Positions 1 to 6,621 are shown, counted from the first letter of the stretch. The stretch is DNA of 12,597 nt from an uncultured Alphaproteobacteria bacterium (GCA_902517315.1 CABYBP010000023.1:1-12597); one strand, 5' to 3'. Notes: generated by a model not told the origin, from the sequence alone. A program made the numbers and translations.

Positions 1-1220
1 AATTGCCCCGCACAAGCCGTTGCAAAAATATGTTGAGCCACAACGTCAAAACTTCCCTCTTTCAAATCAATTTTATCTAAGTTATTTTTTTTAATTTCTT
101 CAATAGCAGCCTTTGCTTCAATAAACTCAAAACGATTAGTTGGTACTAAAATTGCTTTTGAAGGAGTGTTTAAATTATGATTTGATCTTCCCACGCGCTG
201 TAATAATCTGTTAATTCCTTTTGGTGCTCCAACTTGAATAATTTTTTCTACATCTCCATAATCTAATCCAAGCTCTAAAGAAGAGGTCGCAACAACACAG
301 TCAACTAATCCTTTACTAAGATTATTTTCAACTTTTAAACGTAAGTTTTTTTCTAATGAACCGTGGTGAACAGCAATTTTTAATTTTTTCTTATTAATTA
401 GCCATAAGTTTTTAAACATATATTCAGCTTGTGCCCTCGTATTAACAAAGATAATTGTTAATTTTGATTTCATTATTTCTTTATAGACTTCATTAATAGA
501 ATACGTAGCCATATGACCAGACCAAGGAATACGTTCTTTTGATTCTAGTATTTTAATTTTAGGTAAAACTGAATTTTCATAAGCAACTATTTTTGGTTTT
601 TTGCGACAAAGCCATTTTTTGGCATCTTGTTTATTTTTGAGAGTTGCAGACAGCCCTATTCGTTGTAAATTTGGAGAGAAAGTTTGAAGTCTTTCAATAT
701 TTAAACTTAGAAGATCCGCTCTTTTATTATCCAAAAAAGTGTGTATCTCGTCGATAATTATATATTTTAGATTTTGAAAAAATTCTTTCGCATTCTCATA
801 CGAATTTAACAATGCAAGTGACTCTGGAGTTGTAATAAGAATATTAGGAGGTTTTTGTTTTTGTTTTTGTTTTTTATATGGTGTTGTGTCACCAGTTCTT
901 ACTTGAAATGAAATATTTAAATCAAGCTCTTTAATAGGTTTCTCTAAATTTCTCACAATATCGTTTGCAAGAGATTTTAATGGAGAAATATAGAGGGTAT
1001 GAAGACCATTAAATTTTTTTAATTTTATTAAGTCATATATTGGATTAATAAATCCTGTTAACGTTTTGCCAGCACCAGTTGGCGCAAATACAACAACATC
1101 AGATCCGCATTGAACATGCCGAAATGTTTCAATTTGATGAGGAAACCAGGACCATTTTTTTTTCTTCATCCACTTGTTTAGGGGGTGTAATAATAAGGGA
1201 TTCGATTTATTTATATTCAT
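1..1220 (-). CDS. Ligase-associated Lhr-type DExH helicase, N-terminal 406 residues (partial)
   Basis: This is a superfamily 2 DNA helicase that uses ATP to move along and unwind DNA in repair. Reading leftwards from an ATG at 1220, the frame stays open to the window edge, so the C-terminal part is missing (family members are about 800 residues). Visible motifs in order are: Walker A APTGAGKT at residues 46-53, TTPESL near 125-130, DEIH at 157-160, SAT at 191-193, HHGS at 285-288, ATSSLELGLDYG at 311-322 and QRVGRSNH at 341-348. The last two are typical of Lhr helicases. The N-terminus (W17, W23, H28-Q29) also fits the ligase-associated subfamily. In-frame alternatives exist upstream at ATG 1238 and TTG 1241, just after a stop at 1244-1242; these would overlap the divergent exonuclease gene. 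Neither start has a clear Shine-Dalgarno. The neighbours on the other strand are its usual repair partners. Confidence 0.93.
   Translation of the reverse strand, partial: MNINKSNPLLLHPLNKWMKKKKWSWFPHQIETFRHVQCGSDVVVFAPTGAGKTLTGFINPIYDLIKLKKFNGLHTLYISPLKSLANDIVRNLEKPIKELDLNISFQVRTGDTTPYKKQKQKQKPPNILITTPESLALLNSYENAKEFFQNLKYIIIDEIHTFLDNKRADLLSLNIERLQTFSPNLQRIGLSATLKNKQDAKKWLCRKKPKIVAYENSVLPKIKILESKERIPWSGHMATYSINEVYKEIMKSKLTIIFVNTRAQAEYMFKNLWLINKKKLKIAVHHGSLEKNLRLKVENNLSKGLVDCVVATSSLELGLDYGDVEKIIQVGAPKGINRLLQRVGRSNHNLNTPSKAILVPTNRFEFIEAKAAIEEIKKNNLDKIDLKEGSFDVVAQHIFATACAGQ
851..875 (-). repeat. Hexanucleotide simple repeat inside the helicase gene
   Basis: About four copies of GTTTTT occur in a row on the plus strand (AAAAAC on the coding strand). 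They encode an alternating Lys-Gln run between the VRTGD and TTPESL segments of the helicase. The unit is six bases, so gain or loss of whole copies would keep the frame. Other members of the family also have a basic loop here, so the stretch may simply be an AT-rich version of that loop. Confidence 0.7.
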
Positions 1221-1223
1221 ATG
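1218..1223. other. Abutting divergent start codons (CATATG)
   Basis: The reverse-strand ATG of the helicase (1220-1218) and the forward ATG of the exonuclease (1221-1223) touch, forming the palindrome CATATG. No intergenic DNA remains for promoters, so each gene's promoter must lie inside the other gene's 5' coding region, unless the true starts differ. A purine run (AAGGGA, 1195-1200) lies about 20 bases upstream of the forward ATG, too far for a normal ribosome binding site. The in-frame stop at 1194-1196 rules out a longer standard start for the forward gene. Confidence 0.75.
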
Positions 1224-2210
1224 GATTTCATTAACCATCAACTATTTATCAAAGATATAAATCTACATATAGATCCAATATTGCCGAAAAAAACAGCAAT
1301 TATTACACATGGTCACGCAGATCATGCTCGATTTGGACATAACCATGTTATTGCCACTAGGCAGACCATAGACATAATGAAAATTCGCTACGGAGATAAA
1401 TGTGCGAAGAAATTTACAACTCTTAGATACGGTCAAAAATACTCGATTAAAAACTTTAATTTTACACTCTACCCTGCGGGACATATTTTGGGGAGTGCTC
1501 AAGTATTAATTGAGAAAGATAATCATCGTTTAGTCATCACAGGTGATTATAAAGTAGGAAAAGATGAAACGTGTAAAAATTTCAAACTTATTAAATGTGA
1601 TACTTTAATTACTGAAGCAACATTTGGCTTACCCATATTTCAACATCCAAATCCCAACGATGAAATTCAAAAACTTATTCAATCAGTAAAAATAAATAAA
1701 CATAATTGTCATATCGTTGGTGCTTATGCACTTGGCAAAGCACAAAGAGTAATGAATCTTTTACGCCAGCAGAATTATAATAAAACAATTTATATTCATG
1801 GATCTCTAGAAAAGTTGTGTGAATATTATTCAAAAGAAAAAATTAATATTGGAAGATTTGAAAAAGTTTCTTCAAAAGATAAGAATTTTTATGAAGGCAA
1901 AATAATTATTGCCCCTCCATCAGCGTTAAAAGACCGTTGGTCAAGACGGTTTCCTAACCCTATTATTTGCATGGCAAGTGGATGGATGACAGTTAAGCAA
2001 AGAGCAAAACAACAAGGTATTGAACTTCCATTAGTTATTAGTGATCATAGCGATTGGAATGAATTACTAGATACAATTAATAAATCAAAAGCAAAAAATA
2101 TTCTTATTACACATGGTCAGGAAGATGCATTGGTTTATTATTGTAAGCAACAAAATCTTGTTTCAAAGCCCCTATCCATCCAAGGAAGAAGTGATGAGGA
2201 AATTGAATGA
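1221..2210 (+). CDS. Ligase-associated metallo-beta-lactamase-fold DNA exonuclease
   Basis: This is a predicted metal-dependent nuclease of the metallo-beta-lactamase/beta-CASP type, of the family always found beside bacterial ATP-dependent ligases. Its metal-binding signature HGHADH is at residues 30-35. AGHILGSAQ follows at 86-94 with a metal-ligand His (H88), and TGDYK at 107-111 carries the bridging Asp (D109). SDHSDW at 274-279 and THGQED at 297-302 supply the late histidines. The length (329 aa) is normal for the family. The ATG at 1221 is the only ordinary start after the in-frame stop at 1194-1196. The gene ends in an ATGA overlap with the ligase, which suggests translational coupling and a joint role in processing DNA ends before sealing. 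Homologues were first named for their similarity to mRNA 3'-end processing factors. DNA rather than RNA as substrate is inferred from family and context. Confidence 0.93.
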   Translation: MDFINHQLFIKDINLHIDPILPKKTAIITHGHADHARFGHNHVIATRQTIDIMKIRYGDKCAKKFTTLRYGQKYSIKNFNFTLYPAGHILGSAQVLIEKDNHRLVITGDYKVGKDETCKNFKLIKCDTLITEATFGLPIFQHPNPNDEIQKLIQSVKINKHNCHIVGAYALGKAQRVMNLLRQQNYNKTIYIHGSLEKLCEYYSKEKINIGRFEKVSSKDKNFYEGKIIIAPPSALKDRWSRRFPNPIICMASGWMTVKQRAKQQGIELPLVISDHSDWNELLDTINKSKAKNILITHGQEDALVYYCKQQNLVSKPLSIQGRSDEEIE

Positions 2211-3775
2211 AAAAATTTTCTTCTTTACTTCACAATTTGATTTTAACACCAAGTCGAAATACTAAAATTAAATTACTTCAAGATTATTTTAAAACACTAG
2301 ATATCAACCGTGCATATGCTCTTGCAATTTTATCTAACCAACTATCATTTCAATTTATTAAAGCATCTAAACTCAGAGAGCTTGTCTATGAACAAGTAGA
2401 TCAACATTTATTTGATTACTCATACGACTATGTTGGGGATTTAGCTGAAACAATATCATTAATTTGGCCAACAAAAAAAGAAGGTAAGTCAGAAAATTTG
2501 TCTAACTTAATAGAAAATATAAAAAAAATTGAAAAGTCTGAAATTAATACAGAGTTTAGTAAAATTTTGAGTCGACTATCTAATAATGAAAGGTGGACAC
2601 TAATAAAGATTTGTACGGGTGGGCTGCGAATTGGAGTCTCGGAAAGATTAGTAAAAACTGCTCTAGCTGATCTATATAACAAATCTGTAAATGACATTGA
2701 AGAAATTTGGCATGGTCTAGAATTTCCTTATGAAAATTTATTTCAATGGTTAAAAAATGAAAAACCAAAACCAAAAATAGATTTTAGAAAATTATTTCAT
2801 CCCATGATGCTTGCTAATCCTATTGATGAGGAAAAAGATTTTAAAAGATTGAACGCTAGTGAATTTCAAGCAGAATATAAATGGGATGGCATTAGGGTTC
2901 AGCTTATGGTTTCATCAAAAAGTGTTTCATTATACTCAAGAACAGGTGATAATATATCATCTGCATTCCCAGAAATAATTGAAACTACTAAAGGTGATGC
3001 GGTTATTGACGGTGAATTACTGGTGGGGCGAAATTTTAAGCCCTCTGGTTTTAATGATCTACAACAAAGGTTAAATAGGAAAAAAGCATCAAAAGATCTT
3101 CAAAAAAAATTTCCTGTTTTCATACGAGCCTATGATATCTTTTTTTATAAAGGAAAAGATTTAAGAAAATTATCTCTTTTTGAAAGAAGAAAATATTTAG
3201 AAAAATTTCAAAAAGAAAATAAAACTAATCAAATTGATTTATCTTCCATCATTAATTTTTCAACCTGGGAAGAATTAACTAAATATAAAAATAACTTTAA
3301 TGATGATTTAAATGAAGGAGTCATGATTAAACTCAAAAATAGTCAATATTTACCAGGAAGAAAAAAAGGGTATTGGTATAAGTGGAAAAAAAATCCAAAA
3401 CTAGTTGATGCTATTTTAATGTACGCTCAAAGAGGACATGGTAAAAGATCATCATATTATTCAGATTTTACTTTTGGTGTTTGGAAAGAAAATGAATTAG
3501 TGCCAATAGGAAAAGCATATTCTGGTTACACTGATAAAGAATTATTAGTTTTAGATAAGTTTATTAGAAATAATACTATCAATAAATTTGGTCCCGTAAG
3601 AGAAGTAAAAAAAGAAATTATATTAGAAATTGCCTTCGATGATGTGTTTCCAAGCACTAGACATAAATCAGGGGTAGCTATGAGATTCCCAAGAATACAC
3701 CGCATTCGCTGGGACAAACCAGTCAATGAGGTATTAACAATTGGTGAATTTAAAAAAGAATTTAAACTGAGTTAA
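2207..3775 (+). CDS. ATP-dependent DNA ligase (Lhr/Exo/MPE cluster type)
   Basis: The enzyme seals DNA nicks using ATP through a covalent lysyl-AMP intermediate. An N-terminal DNA-binding domain (about residues 1-200) carries the GGLRIGVSERLVKTALA-type segment. The nucleotidyltransferase domain shows motif I KWDG at 225-228, with K225 as the adenylated lysine. It also shows SRTG at 244-247, DGEL at 268-271, the AYDIFFYKG segment (motif III), EGVMIK at 370-375 (motif IV) and KWKK at 392-395 (motif V). A C-terminal OB-fold domain follows and ends with the MRFPRIHRIRWDKP segment typical of this bacterial family. The length (522 aa) is usual. Its ATG overlaps the exonuclease stop by four bases (ATGA), so the two are probably translated together. 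This is an accessory repair ligase; the NAD-dependent replicative LigA would be elsewhere. There is no LigD-like polymerase or nuclease fusion. Confidence 0.95.
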   Translation: MKKFSSLLHNLILTPSRNTKIKLLQDYFKTLDINRAYALAILSNQLSFQFIKASKLRELVYEQVDQHLFDYSYDYVGDLAETISLIWPTKKEGKSENLSNLIENIKKIEKSEINTEFSKILSRLSNNERWTLIKICTGGLRIGVSERLVKTALADLYNKSVNDIEEIWHGLEFPYENLFQWLKNEKPKPKIDFRKLFHPMMLANPIDEEKDFKRLNASEFQAEYKWDGIRVQLMVSSKSVSLYSRTGDNISSAFPEIIETTKGDAVIDGELLVGRNFKPSGFNDLQQRLNRKKASKDLQKKFPVFIRAYDIFFYKGKDLRKLSLFERRKYLEKFQKENKTNQIDLSSIINFSTWEELTKYKNNFNDDLNEGVMIKLKNSQYLPGRKKGYWYKWKKNPKLVDAILMYAQRGHGKRSSYYSDFTFGVWKENELVPIGKAYSGYTDKELLVLDKFIRNNTINKFGPVREVKKEIILEIAFDDVFPSTRHKSGVAMRFPRIHRIRWDKPVNEVLTIGEFKKEFKLS

Positions 3776-3830
3776 AATGGTATTATCAAAATATTGCATT
3801 AAGTACTAAATATAGTAAAAAATAAAAAAG
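3776..3830. other. Short intergenic gap, no clear signal
   Basis: These 55 bases, almost all A and T, separate the ligase from the desaturase-like gene. A weak inverted repeat TACTA-AATA-TAGTA (3804-3817) is present, but it lacks both the G/C stem and the T-run of a terminator. No convincing -35/-10 pair was found. The desaturase-like gene may be read through from the ligase or have its own weak promoter. Confidence 0.4.
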
Positions 3831-4817
3831 ATGATTAAAGAAGAAAATTTTGGATATAGAGATAAAAGAGGTCACTTCGTACCAAAAGAAGCGGCTGATA
3901 AAAATCCCATATGGATACTTCCCCTTAATTTAAAAAAAATTTTTGATTGGTTTATCTTTTCATATATTTTTTCATGGAATCTTGTTTACTTAGCAGTTGC
4001 ATTTATTGCTTACTATTTTTTTACTCCAGCACTTTCCGAAATGAAAAATCTTTCACCAGGTTGGATTTCTGAAATTTTAATTAGAAATTATGTAATAGGT
4101 ACGATCTTTTTTAGTTTAATACACTTACCTCTTTACGTAAAAAAATCTCAGGGAATAAAATTTAAATTCAATCCAAATTGGCCTGAAAAAATTCAAAAGA
4201 TTTTTACCTTTAATAAACAAATATTTGATAATCTATTTTGGAGTTTATTTTGGGGTGTTCCTATTTGGACAGCTTATGAAGTTTTATCTTTTTGGTTTTA
4301 TGCATCTGGCTTAATTCCTTTTGTGCAATTTAGTGAAGCACCAATTTATTTTTTTGTTATTCTTTTACTGATTCCAGCATTTAGAGATGCTCACTTTTAT
4401 TTAATTCATCGGTTCTTGCATTTTAAATTTATGTATAAGATTGCACACTCTGTTCACCACCGAAATGTCAATCCTGGGCCGTGGTCAAGTTTATCAATGC
4501 ACCCTATTGAACATTTATTATATTTTTCAGGTGTTATCATACATTGGGTTATTCTCTCTCATCCACTCCATGCGACTTATCATTTATTTCACGCAGGCCT
4601 AGGATCAGCAAATGGACATATAGGTTTTAAGCAAATGATGATCAATGATAAGAGTGCAATAGATCTCAGCAATTATAATCATTATCTTCATCACAAATAT
4701 TTTGAAGTAAATTATGGGAATCTAATGATTCCATTTGATCAATGGTTTGGTACCTATCATGATGGATCAAAAGAAATGCATGAGAAAATGCTTAAAAGAG
4801 TTAGTATTAAAAACTAA
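3831..4817 (+). CDS. Membrane fatty acid hydroxylase/sterol desaturase superfamily protein
   Basis: This is an integral membrane di-iron oxygenase expected to hydroxylate or desaturate a lipid-like substrate with O2. The conserved histidine boxes are present: HFYLIH at residues 188-193, HSVHH at 206-210 and HYLHH at 284-288. Additional histidines lie between the second and third boxes (HPIEH near 223-227 and HATYHLFHAG near 246-255). Hydrophobic segments near 40-64, 88-104, 135-160, 165-184 and 225-245 fit a multi-span inner membrane protein with the active site facing the cytoplasm. The length (328 aa) is normal. The ATG at 3831 follows a purine-rich stretch but no strong Shine-Dalgarno. The substrate cannot be read from sequence; sterol, carotenoid, fatty acid and ornithine-lipid hydroxylation are all known in the superfamily. 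No lipid or carotenoid genes are adjacent. Confidence 0.88.
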   Translation: MIKEENFGYRDKRGHFVPKEAADKNPIWILPLNLKKIFDWFIFSYIFSWNLVYLAVAFIAYYFFTPALSEMKNLSPGWISEILIRNYVIGTIFFSLIHLPLYVKKSQGIKFKFNPNWPEKIQKIFTFNKQIFDNLFWSLFWGVPIWTAYEVLSFWFYASGLIPFVQFSEAPIYFFVILLLIPAFRDAHFYLIHRFLHFKFMYKIAHSVHHRNVNPGPWSSLSMHPIEHLLYFSGVIIHWVILSHPLHATYHLFHAGLGSANGHIGFKQMMINDKSAIDLSNYNHYLHHKYFEVNYGNLMIPFDQWFGTYHDGSKEMHEKMLKRVSIKN

Positions 4818-4840
4818 TTTTATTTAACAATTTCAATTAT

Positions 4841-4863
4841 TTAAATAGGTTTTAGCTGTTTAA
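4841..4863. repeat. Imperfect inverted repeat upstream of the transport operon
   Basis: TTAAATAG (4841-4848) and CTGTTTAA (4856-4863) form an eight-base inverted repeat around a seven-base centre, with one mismatch that would be a G-U pair in RNA. No T-run follows, so it is unlikely to be an intrinsic terminator for the desaturase gene. Its place just upstream of the promoter region of the sialic acid operon would suit a repressor or activator site, but in DNA this AT-rich chance repeats are common. Confidence 0.3.
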
Positions 4864-4891
4864 CATTATACCTTGTTTAAAAGTTAACATT
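4860..4891 (+). repeat. Two direct repeats of TTAACATT in the operon leader
   Basis: TTAACATT occurs at 4860-4867 and again at 4884-4891, 24 bases apart start to start, immediately before the operon's likely promoter. The second copy contains the candidate -35 element TTAACA. Spacing of about two helical turns would put both copies roughly on the same DNA face, which suits a regulator dimer or RNA polymerase contacts. This is an exact observation; the regulatory role is inferred. Confidence 0.4.
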
Positions 4892-4913
4892 GTGTTTATA
4901 TGTAAATTATATG
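4884..4913 (+). promoter_or_regulatory. Candidate sigma70-type promoter of the sialic acid operon
   Basis: TTAACA (4884-4889) and TATATG (4908-4913) are 18 bases apart and resemble -35 and -10 boxes, with several mismatches to consensus. A second pair with the same spacing, TTGTTT (4873-4878) and TATATG (4897-4902), lies just upstream, so the real start site is ambiguous. If the first pair is used, the leader would be roughly 30 bases and contain little besides the Shine-Dalgarno. The surrounding 131-base gap is the longest in the window, which supports this as the main promoter of the operon. Confidence 0.35.
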
Positions 4914-4938
4914 CTAGCTAGTAGCGTATTTTACTCAT

Positions 4939-4944
4939 AGGAGG
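4939..4944 (+). promoter_or_regulatory. Strong Shine-Dalgarno for the binding protein gene
   Basis: AGGAGG is a perfect anti-Shine-Dalgarno match four bases before the ATG at 4949. It is the strongest ribosome binding site in the window; most other genes rely on overlaps or weak purine runs. It fixes the start of the binding protein gene and fits high expression of a periplasmic receptor. Confidence 0.85.
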
Positions 4945-4948
4945 AAAT

Positions 4949-6556
4949 ATGAAAAAACTATATGTGGTTATAGTTGCAGTGTTGGCTCATCTGATGTTCA
5001 TTTCATCAGCTTCTGCTCAACCTACAAACAGTAACCAATTATCCGATCCTCGTGTCAGACAAGCTTTATGTATGGCTATTGATATGAAAACAATTGGAGA
5101 AACATTATTTGAAGATCAAATTATTGTGGCAGATAGTTTATTGCCTAATGGTCCTTTAAAGTCACCAAATCTACCAGACTATAGTTACAACCCTGAAAAG
5201 GCTCGTCAACTTTTAGCTGAAGCTAATTGGGATTCTAATAGAGAACTGGACATGGTATTTTATTATGGAGATCAATTAACTGCTGACTTCATGGCAGCAA
5301 TTCAAGCATACTTTGCTGATGTTGGTGTTAAAATGACTTATCGTTTATTACAAGGTGATGTTGGTGCACAACTTAACTCAGTTCCTGAGGATGGTGTGAA
5401 CGGACCAGCTGCTGTTGACTATGACTTAGGTTATGGTGCTCGTGCAGCTATTGCAATGCAAGAGTACTACAATACTTTTAAAACAGGTCTAAACCCTCAA
5501 ACCCCTGGTGATGCAACAATGGACTCGCTAATTGAAAAAATTAATTCAAGTGCGGATCCAGCAGTTTTGAAACCATATTTTGTTGAAATACAAGATTATC
5601 AAATGGAACAAGTAAATATTTGTCCATTATACTATCAAAAATTATTCATCTACGAGAGTACTAAAGTTGATAGAAATGGTGGAGCTTATGGTAACGCGCA
5701 ATACAACTACAATTGGGGAATTACTGATTGGAATGTGAGTGGTGGTACTATGCAAACAAATACTGGTCCTGTTGAATTCTTTGAACAGCCTTGGTACAAC
5801 TTAGGTTTATGGATTCACAACAAAGTAGTATTTGATAGACTTTTAGTTGCTGATGGTGCTTTACAGCCAATCGGATGTTCTGCATGTGAAAGCTATGAAT
5901 TATCAAGTGATGGTATGAGTTTAACTTTCAAATTAAAAGATGGTTTGACTTTCCATGATGGTAACGATGTTACTGTTGAGGATGTAGCTTGGAGTATTCG
6001 TACTGCAATGAAAGCGCCTCAGATGCATGCTTTAATCGGAAATACTGTTGGTTCAATCAAGGGTGCTGATGCATTTAAAGATGGTTCAACTGATGATGTT
6101 TCAGGTATAAAATATAATATTGCAGATAGAAGTATTTCATTAGAATTAACAAAAATTGATCCTAATATTTTAACTACTTTTTCTCAATTTGCTATTTTAC
6201 CTAAGCATTTATTAGGTGATGTTGATCCTTTGAAATTCCAACAAAGTGATTTCTGGCAAATGCCAATTGGATCTGGAGCATTTAAAATTACTGAAGTTAA
6301 AATGAACGACTTTGCTAAGTTCGAACCTTTTGACGGCTATCATGGCGGTAAGGCTGGTTTTGATATCATTGCTTACCCAAGTTATGATGGTGATGGTAAC
6401 TTAATTAAAAATGCTGCTGCAGGAAAAATGGACTACGGATTTACTAAAAACGTAGCTGATGTTGCTGCACTAGATGGCATGGATAACATGGGAACTAAAG
6501 CTGTTGATATCCCTTATACTCGTATGATGTGGATTATGCAGTATCCAAAACCATAG
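4949..6556 (+). CDS. Circularly permuted family-5 substrate-binding protein of an ABC importer, probably for sialic acid
   Basis: This is the periplasmic receptor of the following transporter. Residues 1-23 form a signal peptide (KK, hydrophobic core, ASA cleavage site), with no lipobox cysteine. The mature protein carries the two halves of a family-5 (DppA/OppA class) binding protein in reversed order. Residues 32-45 are SDPRVRQALCMAID, normally found near the middle of the chain. They are followed by the LPNGPL and YNPEKARQLLAEA segments and the rest of the usual C-terminal lobe, to about residue 265. Residues 266-535 hold the usual N-terminal part: GTMQTNTG, the DRLL segment, SYELSSDGMSLTFKLKDG, DGLTFHDG at 331-338, PKHLLGD at 418-424, IGSGAFKI at 440-447, and a final strand ending YPKP. 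Joining YPKP back to LSDPRVRQAL would restore the normal order. The length (535 aa) matches a whole family member with nothing duplicated. Cysteines are C41, C225, C310 and C313. Sialic acid as ligand is inferred from nanA/nanE downstream and from the known Dpp-like SatABCD sialic acid importer. Confidence 0.9.
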   Translation: MKKLYVVIVAVLAHLMFISSASAQPTNSNQLSDPRVRQALCMAIDMKTIGETLFEDQIIVADSLLPNGPLKSPNLPDYSYNPEKARQLLAEANWDSNRELDMVFYYGDQLTADFMAAIQAYFADVGVKMTYRLLQGDVGAQLNSVPEDGVNGPAAVDYDLGYGARAAIAMQEYYNTFKTGLNPQTPGDATMDSLIEKINSSADPAVLKPYFVEIQDYQMEQVNICPLYYQKLFIYESTKVDRNGGAYGNAQYNYNWGITDWNVSGGTMQTNTGPVEFFEQPWYNLGLWIHNKVVFDRLLVADGALQPIGCSACESYELSSDGMSLTFKLKDGLTFHDGNDVTVEDVAWSIRTAMKAPQMHALIGNTVGSIKGADAFKDGSTDDVSGIKYNIADRSISLELTKIDPNILTTFSQFAILPKHLLGDVDPLKFQQSDFWQMPIGSGAFKITEVKMNDFAKFEPFDGYHGGKAGFDIIAYPSYDGDGNLIKNAAAGKMDYGFTKNVADVAALDGMDNMGTKAVDIPYTRMMWIMQYPKP

Positions 6557-6570
6557 TTAAATTAATCATT

Positions 6571-6600
6571 AAAGCTGAGGCATTAGCCTCAGCTTTTTAT
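6571..6600 (+). terminator. Intrinsic terminator/attenuator after the binding protein gene
   Basis: An 11-base perfect stem (AAAGCTGAGGC at 6571-6581 with GCCTCAGCTTT at 6586-6596) encloses an ATTA loop and runs into a T-rich tract (to about 6604). It lies 14 bases after the stop of the binding protein gene and 17 bases before the permease Shine-Dalgarno region. Partial termination here would give much more receptor mRNA than permease mRNA, as in many ABC operons. There is little room for a separate promoter before the permease gene. Confidence 0.9.
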
Positions 6601-6621
6601 TTTTATTAACGGGAAGTAATA

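Noticed and set aside
1263..1502. Minus-strand open frame of 79 codons inside the exonuclease gene
   Set aside because: It lies fully opposite conserved exonuclease motifs, has no recognisable domain or ribosome binding site, and looks like an antisense shadow.
2428..2774. Two overlapping minus-strand open frames inside the ligase gene
   Set aside because: They are antisense to the conserved ligase N-terminal domain and show no family features.
3526..3726. Minus-strand open frame of 66 codons near the ligase 3' end
   Set aside because: It is opposite the conserved OB-fold region and has no features of its own.
3804..3817. TACTA/TAGTA inverted repeat before the desaturase-like gene as a terminator or operator
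   Set aside because: The stem is only five base pairs, mostly A-T, with no T-run; such repeats are expected by chance in this composition.
4913..4925. GCTAGCTAGTAGC palindromic stretch in the operon leader
   Set aside because: It is short, falls between the candidate -10 and the Shine-Dalgarno, and matches no operator I can name; not enough to call.
4949..6556. Reading the binding protein as two broken or fused half-genes (pseudogene or chimera)
   Set aside because: One uninterrupted frame spans both halves, each half occurs once, the length equals one whole family member, and signal peptide, Shine-Dalgarno and terminator sit at the correct outer ends. A permutation explains this better than damage.
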